Positions 1-7,949 of a stretch of 41,122 bases of DNA are shown here, one piece after another; within the stretch, counting starts at the first letter, position 1, and every line of letters begins with the position of its first letter. The position numbers and the translations under genes are program-made. The notes beneath the pieces were generated by a model. That model had not been told where the DNA came from. It searched no databases and worked only from the letters and a program-made list of their open reading frames with translations. The DNA is from Ruminococcus sp. Its GTDB lineage: Bacteria > Bacillota > Clostridia > Oscillospirales > Ruminococcaceae. The stretch is taken from positions 1 through 41,122 of the forward strand of contig JAFXDK010000052.1 in NCBI GenBank assembly GCA_017521805.1, written 5' to 3'.

Positions 1-1
1 C

Positions 2-337
2 ACTACCACCACAACAAGAACCACAACTACAACAAGCACAACAACAACCACTACCACCACAACAAGACCCACAACTACAACAAGCACAACGACAACCACT
101 ACCACCACAACAAGAACCACAACTACAACAAGCACAACAACAACCACTACCACCACAACAAGACCCACAACTACAACAAGCACAACAACAACCACTACCA
201 CCACAACAAGAACCACAACTACAACAAGCACAACGACAACCACTACCACCACAACAAGAACTACAACTACAACAAGCACAACGACAACCACTACCACCAC
301 AACAAGACCCACAACTACAACAAGCACAACGACGACT
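2..337 (+). repeat. 48-bp coding tandem repeat, seven copies
   Basis: Seven back-to-back 48-bp units start at 2, 50, 98, 146, 194, 242 and 290. Each encodes 16 residues of pattern TTTTTR(T/P)TTTTSTTTT. The seventh codon alternates ACC, CCC, ACC, CCC, ACC, ACT, CCC, which suggests past duplication of a 96-bp pair. Copies differ only at a few positions such as ACA/ACG. The array continues out of the left edge, so the true copy number is unknown. Confidence 0.95.
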
Positions 338-1042
338 TCGACTACTACAATAATTACAACATCAACTACTACAAATACTATGATTGCTATTGTAAATATA
401 AATAAAATTGAGCCCAGTGGCTCTTATGTAAAAGGTGCTTTGTTAAACTTAAAGGGAATTGACAGCAAAGGAAATATAATTAAATTTACAGAGGGTGCTG
501 TTGAAGTAGATGATGATGCTGATTTAATAAACGGTGTAGGAGAAAGTATTGTGTGGATAAGCGGCAGCAGCACAGCCAAAGTGAAGTTAACTGACGGCAC
601 ATATATTCTTCAGGAACAAATTGCACCTGATGGATACAAATTATCGGAAGACATTGTATTTATAATCTATAATGGTCAAATAATGTTAAATGGTTCAAAC
701 GTTGATTCCATTAATATGATTGATAAGCCTGTTCCTGTAATAACAATAACTACTACAACAGTAAGTACTGCGCCAAGTACTACAACAAGTACAACACCGC
801 CTGCAATTGAACACCCTGTTATTCGTGGTGATGTTAATGAAGACGGAATAGTTGACGCTTCTGATGCTTCATGTGTCCTTGCAGCATATGCAAAAATCCA
901 GACAGGCGGAGAAAGTACACTTACAGATACACAGACCAAAGCAGCAGATGTAAATAATGACAGAGTTGTCGACGCTTCTGACGCTTCAAAGATTCTCGCT
1001 TATTATGCGGCAATTTCTACCGGTCAAAAACCAACATGGTAA
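2..1042 (+). CDS. Secreted dockerin protein with Thr-rich linker and Cna-B/SpaA-like domain (5' truncated)
   Basis: The frame is open from base 2 to the stop at 1040-1042, so this is the C-terminal 346 residues of a larger protein whose start lies before the window. Order: about 125 residues of nearly pure Thr with regular Arg, Ser and Pro; a domain of about 100 residues (about 405-720) with the ending ILQEQIAPDGYKL typical of SpaA/Cna-B-like prealbumin folds; a second short Thr linker; and a C-terminal type I dockerin (about 827-1030). The dockerin has two calcium loops, DVNEDGIVDASDAS and DVNNDRVVDASDAS. The second loop has Arg where Gly is usual. Dockerins bind cohesins on scaffoldins, so the protein is probably part of a cellulosome or cell-surface complex. 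An internal ATG at 380 is not a real start because the repeat is in the same frame. The catalytic or binding module is outside the window. Confidence 0.9.
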   Translation, partial: TTTTTRTTTTTSTTTTTTTTTRPTTTTSTTTTTTTTTRTTTTTSTTTTTTTTTRPTTTTSTTTTTTTTTRTTTTTSTTTTTTTTTRTTTTTSTTTTTTTTTRPTTTTSTTTTSTTTIITTSTTTNTMIAIVNINKIEPSGSYVKGALLNLKGIDSKGNIIKFTEGAVEVDDDADLINGVGESIVWISGSSTAKVKLTDGTYILQEQIAPDGYKLSEDIVFIIYNGQIMLNGSNVDSINMIDKPVPVITITTTTVSTAPSTTTSTTPPAIEHPVIRGDVNEDGIVDASDASCVLAAYAKIQTGGESTLTDTQTKAADVNNDRVVDASDASKILAYYAAISTGQKPTW

Positions 1043-1046
1043 TAAC

Positions 1047-1081
1047 AAGCCTCGTCGAAATTTAACGACGAGGCTTATTTT
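1047..1081 (+). terminator. Intrinsic terminator of the dockerin gene
   Basis: An 11-bp perfect stem (1047-1057 with 1066-1076, AAGCCTCGTCG and its complement) has an 8-nt loop and is followed by ATTTTATT. It begins 4 bases after the stop codon. Confidence 0.85.
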
Positions 1082-1237
1082 ATTGCTCTACCAATTAACT
1101 CTTGAAGAATTATATGAAGCTTGGGAGCAAAAGGCAAGGAAGAATACCGCAGGAATACTGTCGTATTACAAGGTATTCTGACGTAGAATTTTACTTTCCA
1201 AGCAAAAAAAATTTCAAGAGTTAGTTGGGGGAGCAAT
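1082..1237. mobile_element. Palindromic MITE-like element A
   Basis: A 156-bp element with 25-bp terminal inverted repeats (1082-1106 and 1213-1237; 22 of 25 match) beginning ATTGCTC. The interior is also roughly palindromic, with GAATACC...GGTATTC nested around a central hairpin. The 12-bp core ATACTGTCGTAT (1155-1166) lies at the dyad centre. There is no ORF. A related terminal sequence occurs at 7041-7065 with 22 of 25 identity to the right end, so the family is repeated within the window. It was probably mobilised in trans, but no transposase is present to confirm this. Confidence 0.75.
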
Positions 1238-1587
1238 ATCATTATGTCAGATTTGTCTATTGTGTTTTCTTTCAGATAAACAGATATAAGGATAGTTACA
1301 TCTTCAAGTATATATGTATTTCTCGCTCGCAATAATAAATTTCGTATATAATTGTAGGCTATTTAATATATTTGATACAATTTTTTAAAACAACAGCAGA
1401 CAAATCTGAAATCGAAGTTTTCAACAATGAAAAATGTTTGTATTTATCCGCATATTGCACAAAATTCAATGTTTATAATTATGCATGTATCCAAACTTTT
1501 CAAAAATTTTTTAAAATGCAACGTTTTTCCGTTGCAAAAAGCCTCATTTCAGCCTATATATGGAAGGGGTTTTTATTCAGAGAACTA

Positions 1588-1747
1588 ATACCAATCCCTG
1601 AAACAACAGTAGACAAATCTAATGGCATAAATGCTGCATGTCGTCGTTGGACTTCCTCACCATACGACAGTATGCTTTCGTCGTCCGCCTTGACATACAT
1701 CATTTCTGCTCATCATCTTTGTCTACTAACATTTTAGGGATTGGTAT
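1588..1747. mobile_element. Palindromic MITE-like element B
   Basis: A 160-bp element bounded by ATACCAATCCCT and its inverse. The terminal repeats extend about 30 bp (25 of 30 match), and weaker dyad symmetry continues inward. The core ATACGACAGTAT (1662-1673) is centred exactly on the midpoint and is the reverse complement of the core of element A. Copies of AGACAAATCT also occur at 1398-1407 (plus) and 1249-1258 (minus), so the stretch 1238-1587 may hold older fragments of the same kind; otherwise I see nothing in that AT-rich stretch. The 121-aa ORF over this element is not a gene. Confidence 0.7.
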
Positions 1748-1775
1748 AAAAATACACTGTTTAAAAACACGCCTA

Positions 1776-1804
1776 TAGACAAGCAAAAGATTTTATAGTA
1801 TAAT
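1776..1804 (+). promoter_or_regulatory. Sigma-A promoter of the two-component genes
   Basis: TAGACA (1776-1781), 17-bp spacer, TATAAT (1799-1804), followed by a ribosome site AAAGGAG about 25 bases downstream. It lies 28 bp beyond element B. Confidence 0.75.
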
Positions 1805-1841
1805 AAATCTATGTAAAAAACATATCCGAAAGGAGATTATT

Positions 1842-2531
1842 ATGAAATACAAATGTCTTGTAGTTGATGACGAAAAAGACCTTGCCGATTCCATTGCCGA
1901 ATATTTCAATATGTTCGATGTCCCCACATTCTGCGTATATGACAGCGATTCATGTATGGAATTTTTTAAGGAAAATCAAGCGGAGCTTATACTTCTCGAT
2001 ATAAACTTAGGTGAAAATTCAGGATTTGAGCTGTGCAAAAAAATCAGAAAAGAAATGAATATCCCCATATTCTTCATAAGTGCCCGTTCAAGCGAGGACG
2101 ATATGATTATTGCCCTCAATATCGGCGGAGATGATTACATCTGCAAACCATTTTCTTTGGGCGTACTATGCGCAAAAGTCAAAGCCGTATTGAAACGCTA
2201 TGAAGAAAGCAATATTGAAAAATCTGAAATAATCAGATTTAGCGATGTTGAAATCGATTTAAGTACAAGAACGGTGAAAAAAAGCGGTGAAATGATAAAA
2301 CTGAAATCAATGGAGTACAAGCTTCTCGCCTATCTTATAAAAAATCCAAACCGCGTAATTGACAAAAATGAGTTGTTTGATAACGTCTGGGAGGATAAAT
2401 TTACAAGCGACGGTACTCTCAACGTGCATATAAGGCATTTACGGGAAAAGCTTGAAGAAAATCCCAATGAACCGCAGTTTATACAGACTGTATGGGGTAC
2501 AGGATATATATTCCAAAAGGATAGCCTATGA
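1842..2531 (+). CDS. OmpR/PhoB-family response regulator
   Basis: A 229-residue regulator. The receiver domain (about 1-120) has the acidic pair at D9-D10, phosphoacceptor D53 in LILLDINL, S80 and K102 (CKPF). The C-terminal winged-helix domain (about 130-226) ends with the typical IQTVWGTGYIF. It presumably receives phosphate from the kinase encoded next, whose start overlaps its stop by 4 bases (ATGA), indicating translational coupling. The AAAGGAG site before 1842 supports the start. A likely target is the transporter operon downstream, where TTAAG half-sites precede the promoter. Family assignment is firm; the stimulus is unknown. Confidence 0.93.
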   Translation: MKYKCLVVDDEKDLADSIAEYFNMFDVPTFCVYDSDSCMEFFKENQAELILLDINLGENSGFELCKKIRKEMNIPIFFISARSSEDDMIIALNIGGDDYICKPFSLGVLCAKVKAVLKRYEESNIEKSEIIRFSDVEIDLSTRTVKKSGEMIKLKSMEYKLLAYLIKNPNRVIDKNELFDNVWEDKFTSDGTLNVHIRHLREKLEENPNEPQFIQTVWGTGYIFQKDSL

Positions 2532-3802
2532 AAAAGAAAAATTTAATATTATTTTTAATTCTCCTCATAATTATCAACGGTATATCCGCATTTATTGTTA
2601 TGAGCGAATGTAAGGAAAGTGCCCGACTTGATACAATTCAGATAAACGAAGCAATTTACACCGCCGCAGAAAACTGGAACAGCCTTTCTTCTGAAAAAGC
2701 TGATATTATTGAAAGTCCCTATGATTTCGATTATGCAGTAATTGACCGCAATGATAATCTGCTTATGACAACCTATAAGGATATACCCACATCTGTTGTA
2801 GATGCTTCTGCTGAACGCTGCACTATAAGGGCAATTGAATCAGATAAGGAAATAATCGGCTGGCTGATTATTCCAAATGACGCAAGGAGAATAATTTCTA
2901 ACAAGCAGAAAAGCATAATTATAACATCTCTTATAACAAATTTAATCGTCATTATTCTTATATTAGCTTATTATTTGTACCTTAACCGCAAGATTATCAG
3001 ACCTTTTGAAAAGCTGAAAAGATTTGCCGCAAATGTTGCAAGAGGTGAGCTTGATATTCCTCTTGATATGGATAAAAGTAATATTTTCGGTGATTTTACT
3101 GAAAGCTTTGACCTTATGCGTACTGAACTTGCGGCTTCAAAAGAGCGTGAACGGCTTGCAAATATAAGTAAACAGGAGCTTGTGGCACAGCTTTCACACG
3201 ATATAAAAACTCCCGTAGCCTCTATTACAGCTATTTCCGAAGTTATGCAGGTTACTGCAAATGACGAAAAACAGCAGGAAAAGCTCACACGAATCATCGA
3301 AAAAGCAAATCAGATTGACAAGCTTATAACCGACCTTTTCAATTCCACAATGGAAGAACTGAATCAGCTTCATGTTGAAATATCAGATGTAAGCAGCGAT
3401 GAAATTACGGAACTAATCGAATCAAGCGATTTCAAAAAGCAGATTTCAAAGCTTGATATACCCGATTGTATTGTATCTGCGGACAAGCTTCGTCTTGGAC
3501 AAGTTTTTGATAATATAATTTTCAACTCATACAAATACGCAGATACATCTATTGAAGTATCCACTGAAATTGATAATGATTTTCTTGTAATAAAAATCTC
3601 CGATTTTGGCGAAGGTGTGCCAGATGAAGATTTGCCGCTTATTATGAAAAAATTCAGGCGCGGTTCAAATTCCAACGGCAAAAGCGGCAGCGGATTGGGA
3701 TTATACATATCTGCACAGCTTATTGAAAAAATGGGCGGAAGTATCAGCTGTTACAATACAGAAAAGGGATTTTGCACAGAATTAAGAATTTTGATGTCAT
3801 AA
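2528..3802 (+). CDS. Membrane sensor histidine kinase
   Basis: A 424-residue kinase. TM1 is about 5-25, an extracytoplasmic sensor about 26-127, TM2 about 128-152, followed by a HAMP-like linker. The HisKA box is QLSHDIKTP with phosphoacceptor H224. The ATPase domain has an N box (N329, N333), a G1 box DFGEGV (359-364) and a G2 box GSGLGL (387-392). The roughly 100-residue external loop separates it from the short-loop BceS-type kinases that also sit beside ABC transporters, so direct ligand sensing is more likely than sensing through the permease. It overlaps the regulator gene by 4 bases. The ligand is unknown. Confidence 0.93.
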   Translation: MKKKNLILFLILLIIINGISAFIVMSECKESARLDTIQINEAIYTAAENWNSLSSEKADIIESPYDFDYAVIDRNDNLLMTTYKDIPTSVVDASAERCTIRAIESDKEIIGWLIIPNDARRIISNKQKSIIITSLITNLIVIILILAYYLYLNRKIIRPFEKLKRFAANVARGELDIPLDMDKSNIFGDFTESFDLMRTELAASKERERLANISKQELVAQLSHDIKTPVASITAISEVMQVTANDEKQQEKLTRIIEKANQIDKLITDLFNSTMEELNQLHVEISDVSSDEITELIESSDFKKQISKLDIPDCIVSADKLRLGQVFDNIIFNSYKYADTSIEVSTEIDNDFLVIKISDFGEGVPDEDLPLIMKKFRRGSNSNGKSGSGLGLYISAQLIEKMGGSISCYNTEKGFCTELRILMS

Positions 3803-3856
3803 TTAAGGAACTGTTAAGAATCAGATAAAGACAGTTAAGAAAATAAAAAGTATAAT
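3803..3856 (+). promoter_or_regulatory. Promoter with phased TTAAG half-sites, candidate response-regulator operator
   Basis: TTAAG occurs at 3803, 3814 and 3835, with ATAAAG at 3825-3830 in between. The half-sites are about 10-11 bp apart, on one face of the helix. A promoter overlaps: weak -35 AAGACA (3828-3833), 17 bp, TATAAT (3851-3856). A poor -35 overlapped by direct repeats is the usual layout for activation by an OmpR-type regulator. Binding by the regulator encoded at 1842 is an inference. Confidence 0.65.
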
Positions 3857-3905
3857 AAAAATACAGGCTGATGCTTGTAAATTTATTGGATACGGAGTAA
3901 CAGTT

Positions 3906-4667
3906 ATGAGCAAAAAAGTATTGATTAAAACTGAAAAGCTGTGCAAAACCTTTTCAAACGGCGGCTTACAGCAGCATATTATTAAAAATCTTGACCTTGA
4001 AATATATGAAGGGGATTTCACTGTAATTATGGGTTCATCAGGTGCAGGGAAGTCAACGCTGTTGTACGCGCTTTCAGGAATGGACAAGCCTACTCTGGGA
4101 AAAATCACTTTTTCGGGTGATATTATTTCCGATTATTCCAGCGATAAGCTTGCAATATTCCGCAGAAAACACTGTGGCTTTGTGTTTCAGCAGATTCACC
4201 TTATGGATTCCATGAGTATTATGGATAACGTCCTCAGCGCAGGACTTCTCACAGGGCAAAAGAAAAAAGAGCTTATCGAAAAATCAAAAAAACTCTTTGC
4301 AAAAGTTGGACTTGATGAAAAGCTGCAAAAGAAATTCCCCTCTCAGCTTTCGGGAGGTGAAACTCAGCGAGCAGGCATTGTAAGGGCAGTTATAAACTCT
4401 CCAGATGTAGTATTTGCTGATGAGCCTACAGGGGCGCTTAACAGCTCAAACAGCGACGCGGTTCTTGATATATTGTCTGAAATAAGCAATGAGGGACAAT
4501 CTGTCGTTATGGTTACTCATGATATGAAATCGGCAAGACGCGGAAACAGAATAATATACGTCAAAGACGGTACAGTGTGCGGTGAATGTGACCTCGGAAA
4601 ATATGTAAGCGGCGATAAAGAGCGTCACGAAAAGCTCCGTACATTCCTTAAAGAAATGAACTGGTAA
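3906..4667 (+). CDS. ABC transporter ATP-binding protein (MacB/LolD/BceA-like)
   Basis: A 253-residue ATPase. Walker A is GSSGAGKS (43-50), the Q-loop is VFQQ, the signature is LSGGE near 148, and Walker B is VVFADEPTGA followed by the H-loop in VMVTHD. The AFRR/FQQ/DEPTGAL pattern is typical of ATPases that pair with FtsX-type permeases, as in MacB, LolD and BceA. The permease follows after 11 bases. Substrate cannot be read from sequence; such systems handle peptides, lipoproteins or mechanotransmission. The gene has its own promoter 50 bp upstream, carrying a putative operator for the adjacent regulator. Confidence 0.93.
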   Translation: MSKKVLIKTEKLCKTFSNGGLQQHIIKNLDLEIYEGDFTVIMGSSGAGKSTLLYALSGMDKPTLGKITFSGDIISDYSSDKLAIFRRKHCGFVFQQIHLMDSMSIMDNVLSAGLLTGQKKKELIEKSKKLFAKVGLDEKLQKKFPSQLSGGETQRAGIVRAVINSPDVVFADEPTGALNSSNSDAVLDILSEISNEGQSVVMVTHDMKSARRGNRIIYVKDGTVCGECDLGKYVSGDKERHEKLRTFLKEMNW

Positions 4668-4678
4668 GGAGTGCGGAT

Positions 4679-7015
4679 ATGAATAAAATTATTAATCTGA
4701 TTAAATCAAACATCAGAAAAGATGCAAAACAGACTATTTCATTCTTTTTTATTATAATATTTGCCTCTGCACTGCTTTATATAGGCTTTATCACTGCAAG
4801 AGGCTATCAATCGCTCTGGGAAACAAAAATAAAAGAGCACGATACACCCCATATTCTCTCAGTTGTTGAAAGCAAGGATACAAATGCTATTAATGAATGT
4901 CTTGACAATGTGACAGGAGTTGCGGAATATTCCTATACTGATATGATTCATACAGTTATTACAAATGAAGTCCGCGGAGATGACAATATAGGAGATATTC
5001 TTTTTCAGCCCTACAGCAATTTTGGTGTATGCGATAATCCCGGAATGGTGGAATTATCGGAAAATACCTACAAAAATGCAATATATCTTCCTATTGTATG
5101 CAAATATTACTGGGATTCCGAGCTTGATACGGAATTCAAATGCACCATAGGCGAAGAAGAATACACCTTTATGGTTGCAGGCTTTTTCGAGCGAATGATG
5201 ACAGGCGGAAATGGCGTATACAGATATTCAATGTTTGTAAATAATGAAGATTATGAAAGAATTTCAGCAAATCCAACATCTCACAACAACACAGCATATT
5301 TTATAAAATTAGATGAAAACGAAGATGATGCGAAAATTTCCGTCCGCATAACAAAAGAATTTGGAAAAAAAGAAATCACCACATTTAATATTTTAAGAAG
5401 TGATGCCGAATTTGCAAGAATGCATCTCCCTGATATACTTTCTTCTGTAATGATTGCTTTTTCTCTTATTGCGGTAGTTATAACCCTGCTTGTAATTAAT
5501 TTCAGGATTTCAAACAGCATTGAACAGGATATAAAAAATATCGGCGTGCAAAAGGCTTTAGGCTATACAAGTATACAGATAAGACTTGCAATTATTCTGC
5601 AATTTGCATTAGTAACAGCAGCAGCTTCTGCAATTGGTATCAGCCTTACTTATCTGGTATTACCTGCATGGGAGCAGATTATCAGAACAGAGGCACTCTG
5701 CATCTGGGAATACGGAATCGACTGGTTTTGCGTTATGGCTACAGCCGGCTTGCTTACATTTGCGGCAATTGCGGTGTCATTTTTCTCTACAAGAAGAATT
5801 AATGAATTACAGCCTGTTACAGCGTTAAGACAGGGCTTGAATGTTCATAATTTCAGAAAAAATCATTTTCCCCTTGATAAGTCAAAAGGCTCACTGGGTA
5901 TACTTCTTCCATTTAAGGCAATATTCCACTGGGGCAAGCAAAGTGTACTCCTTATGGTTATGATGATTGCAATTGGCTTTACAACAGCATTTGTAATAGC
6001 TTTCGGATATAATGTCATTTTTGATGATTCACGTATGATGAGACTGCTATCTTCAAATCACGAAAATGCTACGGTTTTCATTACTGATGATAATATAATT
6101 CCTGAAATTGCCGCAATGGACGAGGTTGAAAAGGTTTACAGATATAATTCAGAAATGGCGGCGGCTATAGGTGATTATCAGGTGATTCTTGAATCTGCCG
6201 ATGATTACAGTGATTTCAGTTTTGACGGAATTTATGAAGGCAGGGCGCCTAAATATGACAACGAGATAGTCATATCCGGTAATATAAAAAAGCATCTTAA
6301 AGTTGAATTGGGGAAAGAAATAGAAGTCAGCTGCGGTGCATATACAGAAAAGTTCCTTATTGTAGGATTGACGCAGACCACATCATCAATGGGCTGGGGT
6401 TGTTATATCACAGAGGAAGCAAGAATAAACCGCCTGCATATTCCGCTGAATTATACTCATTTGTGCGTTGACCTTAAAGGCGGAATAGGAAGCGGATATG
6501 CAGACAGTACAGATGAATTTATCACAAAGCTCAAGGATAAATATAAAGAAAAGATTACAGGTGCTATAAATGTAGATTTCACGCTGTATGAGGATAACTC
6601 GCTTCTTGCTATGATGCAAGGAATTGTATTTGTTTTTGCAGTTCTGATACTGCTTTTTGTAACGCTTATCATAAATCTGATTATCAAAACAGTAACCGTA
6701 AGACGACAGCACGAATTCGGCATACAAAAGGCTATTGGTTTCACAAGCAGACAAATCAGATGGCAGCTTGCAACAGAAACTATGTCTGTTTCTGTAGTCG
6801 GAAATATAATAGGTGCAATTCTTGGCTGTTATTTCACAAATAAAATTGTGTCATTGATTTTCAGCAGATTCGGCGTAATGAAAGCGGATTTTCTTGTGCC
6901 TGTTTCCGTGGGGATTGTTTCGGTTATCGGTCTTGCAGTATTCATTTTCACAATAACCTACCTTGTATCGGGAAATACAAGAAAAATTTCGGCTTACAAG
7001 CTGATTTGCGAATAA
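4679..7015 (+). CDS. FtsX-family ABC transporter permease with two FtsX repeats
   Basis: A 778-residue membrane protein with about eight TM segments in two repeats. TM1 is about 18-40, then an external domain, then TMs near 253-275, 304-328 and 347-367. TM5 is near 420-446, then a second external domain, then TMs near 645-668, 703-726 and 743-765. Each TM block carries the FtsX signature IGVQKALGYTS or FGIQKAIGFTS. This 1+3, 1+3 plan resembles a fused LolC/E-type pair and differs from BceB (ten TMs, one large loop). It forms a transporter with the preceding ATPase; substrate is unknown. The ribosome site AAGGAG precedes ATG 4679. Confidence 0.9.
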   Translation: MNKIINLIKSNIRKDAKQTISFFFIIIFASALLYIGFITARGYQSLWETKIKEHDTPHILSVVESKDTNAINECLDNVTGVAEYSYTDMIHTVITNEVRGDDNIGDILFQPYSNFGVCDNPGMVELSENTYKNAIYLPIVCKYYWDSELDTEFKCTIGEEEYTFMVAGFFERMMTGGNGVYRYSMFVNNEDYERISANPTSHNNTAYFIKLDENEDDAKISVRITKEFGKKEITTFNILRSDAEFARMHLPDILSSVMIAFSLIAVVITLLVINFRISNSIEQDIKNIGVQKALGYTSIQIRLAIILQFALVTAAASAIGISLTYLVLPAWEQIIRTEALCIWEYGIDWFCVMATAGLLTFAAIAVSFFSTRRINELQPVTALRQGLNVHNFRKNHFPLDKSKGSLGILLPFKAIFHWGKQSVLLMVMMIAIGFTTAFVIAFGYNVIFDDSRMMRLLSSNHENATVFITDDNIIPEIAAMDEVEKVYRYNSEMAAAIGDYQVILESADDYSDFSFDGIYEGRAPKYDNEIVISGNIKKHLKVELGKEIEVSCGAYTEKFLIVGLTQTTSSMGWGCYITEEARINRLHIPLNYTHLCVDLKGGIGSGYADSTDEFITKLKDKYKEKITGAINVDFTLYEDNSLLAMMQGIVFVFAVLILLFVTLIINLIIKTVTVRRQHEFGIQKAIGFTSRQIRWQLATETMSVSVVGNIIGAILGCYFTNKIVSLIFSRFGVMKADFLVPVSVGIVSVIGLAVFIFTITYLVSGNTRKISAYKLICE

Positions 7016-7019
7016 TAAT

Positions 7020-7086
7020 ATTGCTCCACCATAAGAAGTTATTGCTCCCTCAACCAACTTTTGAATCTTGCCTTTGAAGCAATAAC
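7020..7086. repeat. Fragment of the element A family
   Basis: Bases 7041-7065 match the right terminal repeat of element A (reverse complement of 1213-1237) at 22 of 25 positions. A shorter piece, ATTGCTCCACC, starts at 7020. The arms GTTATTGCT (7038-7046) and AGCAATAAC (7078-7086) are perfect inverted repeats. It looks like a deleted or solo end lying just after the permease stop codon, where it may also serve as a transcript 3' end. Confidence 0.6.
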
Positions 7087-7140
7087 ATTTTGAGAATCAG
7101 CATAACAACGGCTTTCTATGAATTTTTTGGAACTGTTTTG

Positions 7141-7169
7141 TTGACTTTCAGCGGTTTATTTGTTATAAT
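7141..7169 (+). promoter_or_regulatory. Sigma-A promoter of the 7201 gene
   Basis: TTGACT (7141-7146), 17 bp, TATAAT (7164-7169). It fixes the start of the next gene downstream, because the ORF otherwise extends upstream to 7090, before the promoter. Confidence 0.85.
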
Positions 7170-7200
7170 TAAAACATATTATAGCAAAGGGGGTGAATCT

Positions 7201-7794
7201 ATGGGAAGATTTTTTACATCAACGCAGATATATAATCCGAAACAGCTTGACCGAGACGGATTCAAGGCGTATTTCTGCGAAAAAATGAAACAAGGGGGCT
7301 ATGAGGTATGCGAGGCGGATTGTGCTGAGTTATCCTACGTGCTTGTTTTCACGGACAACTGCAAATGGGTAACAATAAGCTCCGAAGCCTATGAACAGGG
7401 CAATCGTACTTCACAGGCAGATACTGCACGAATTGCAAAAATGCTTGGAACATACTGTGTTAATACCATTGTCATTGACAGCGACTGTGCAATGCTTAAC
7501 CTCTATGACAATAAAGGCAATATGACAGATACGGCAGTTATGGGGCGCGCTGACGACTACCTCGGAGATGATATCCCTGCACCTGCAAAAGCTTTATGGG
7601 AACAGTTTGTTTCAGATGACAGCACATGGGAGAAGTTTATGTCAGTTATACAGGGGGATTATGTCTTTGTAGAGGACGGATTATCTGAACTTGCCCCTGT
7701 TATTGAAATGGACAGCGAAAATATTCTTTTTGAATATGAGGACGCTGATGAAAACGACGAGAACTTCTGTTATCTGTCGTTCAGTAAAGCGTAA
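7201..7794 (+). CDS. Uncharacterised cytoplasmic protein
   Basis: 197 residues from ATG 7201. The longer frame beginning at 7090 starts upstream of a perfect promoter, and AAAGGGGGTG sits just before 7201. I do not recognise the family. The protein is soluble, with no signal peptide or TM, and is acidic, especially the C-terminus (FEYEDADENDENF). It has several Trp and Cys residues and aromatic-rich segments. It is transcribed alone, between its own promoter and a terminator, and next to a Fur-family gene that has a separate promoter. No function is proposed. Confidence 0.8.
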   Translation: MGRFFTSTQIYNPKQLDRDGFKAYFCEKMKQGGYEVCEADCAELSYVLVFTDNCKWVTISSEAYEQGNRTSQADTARIAKMLGTYCVNTIVIDSDCAMLNLYDNKGNMTDTAVMGRADDYLGDDIPAPAKALWEQFVSDDSTWEKFMSVIQGDYVFVEDGLSELAPVIEMDSENILFEYEDADENDENFCYLSFSKA

Positions 7795-7849
7795 TTCAAA
7801 AAAGAAAAAAGCTCAAATCCTACGGCATCCCCCTTAAATAACTGCGCAA

Positions 7850-7884
7850 GCCCCTTACAGAATCATCTGCAAGGGGCATTTTCA
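7850..7884 (+). terminator. Intrinsic terminator after the 7201 gene
   Basis: GCCCCTTACAG pairs with CTGCAAGGGGC (one G-U pair) around a 6-nt loop and is followed by ATTTTC. Confidence 0.75.
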
Positions 7885-7890
7885 CAGCAC

Positions 7891-7940
7891 TTGACAAAAA
7901 TCGCTATAAATGATAAAATATTGATATAATATATTTATCG
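7891..7940 (+). promoter_or_regulatory. Promoter of the Fur-family gene with overlapping AT-rich dyad
   Basis: TTGACA (7891-7896), 17 bp, TAAAAT (7914-7919). An imperfect inverted repeat running from TGATAAAATAT (7911) to ATATTTATCG (7940) overlaps the -10. It loosely resembles Fur-family operators and would suit autoregulation, but the match is weak. Confidence 0.6.
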
Positions 7941-7949
7941 GGTGATTAT

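Noticed and set aside
2-337. Regular repeats that could be mistaken for a CRISPR array
   Set aside because: The units are contiguous, have no unique spacers and stay in one open frame encoding Thr; it is a coding minisatellite.
1372-1737. 121-aa plus-strand ORF
   Set aside because: It runs through palindromic element B and AT-rich debris, with no ribosome site and no sensible protein features.
1842-7015. BceRS-BceAB type bacteriocin-resistance module
   Set aside because: The kinase has a roughly 100-residue external sensor and the permease has two FtsX repeats with about eight TMs, unlike BceS and BceB.
7090-7200. N-terminal extension of the 7201 gene
   Set aside because: A consensus promoter (7141-7169) lies inside it, and AAAGGGGGTG marks ATG 7201.
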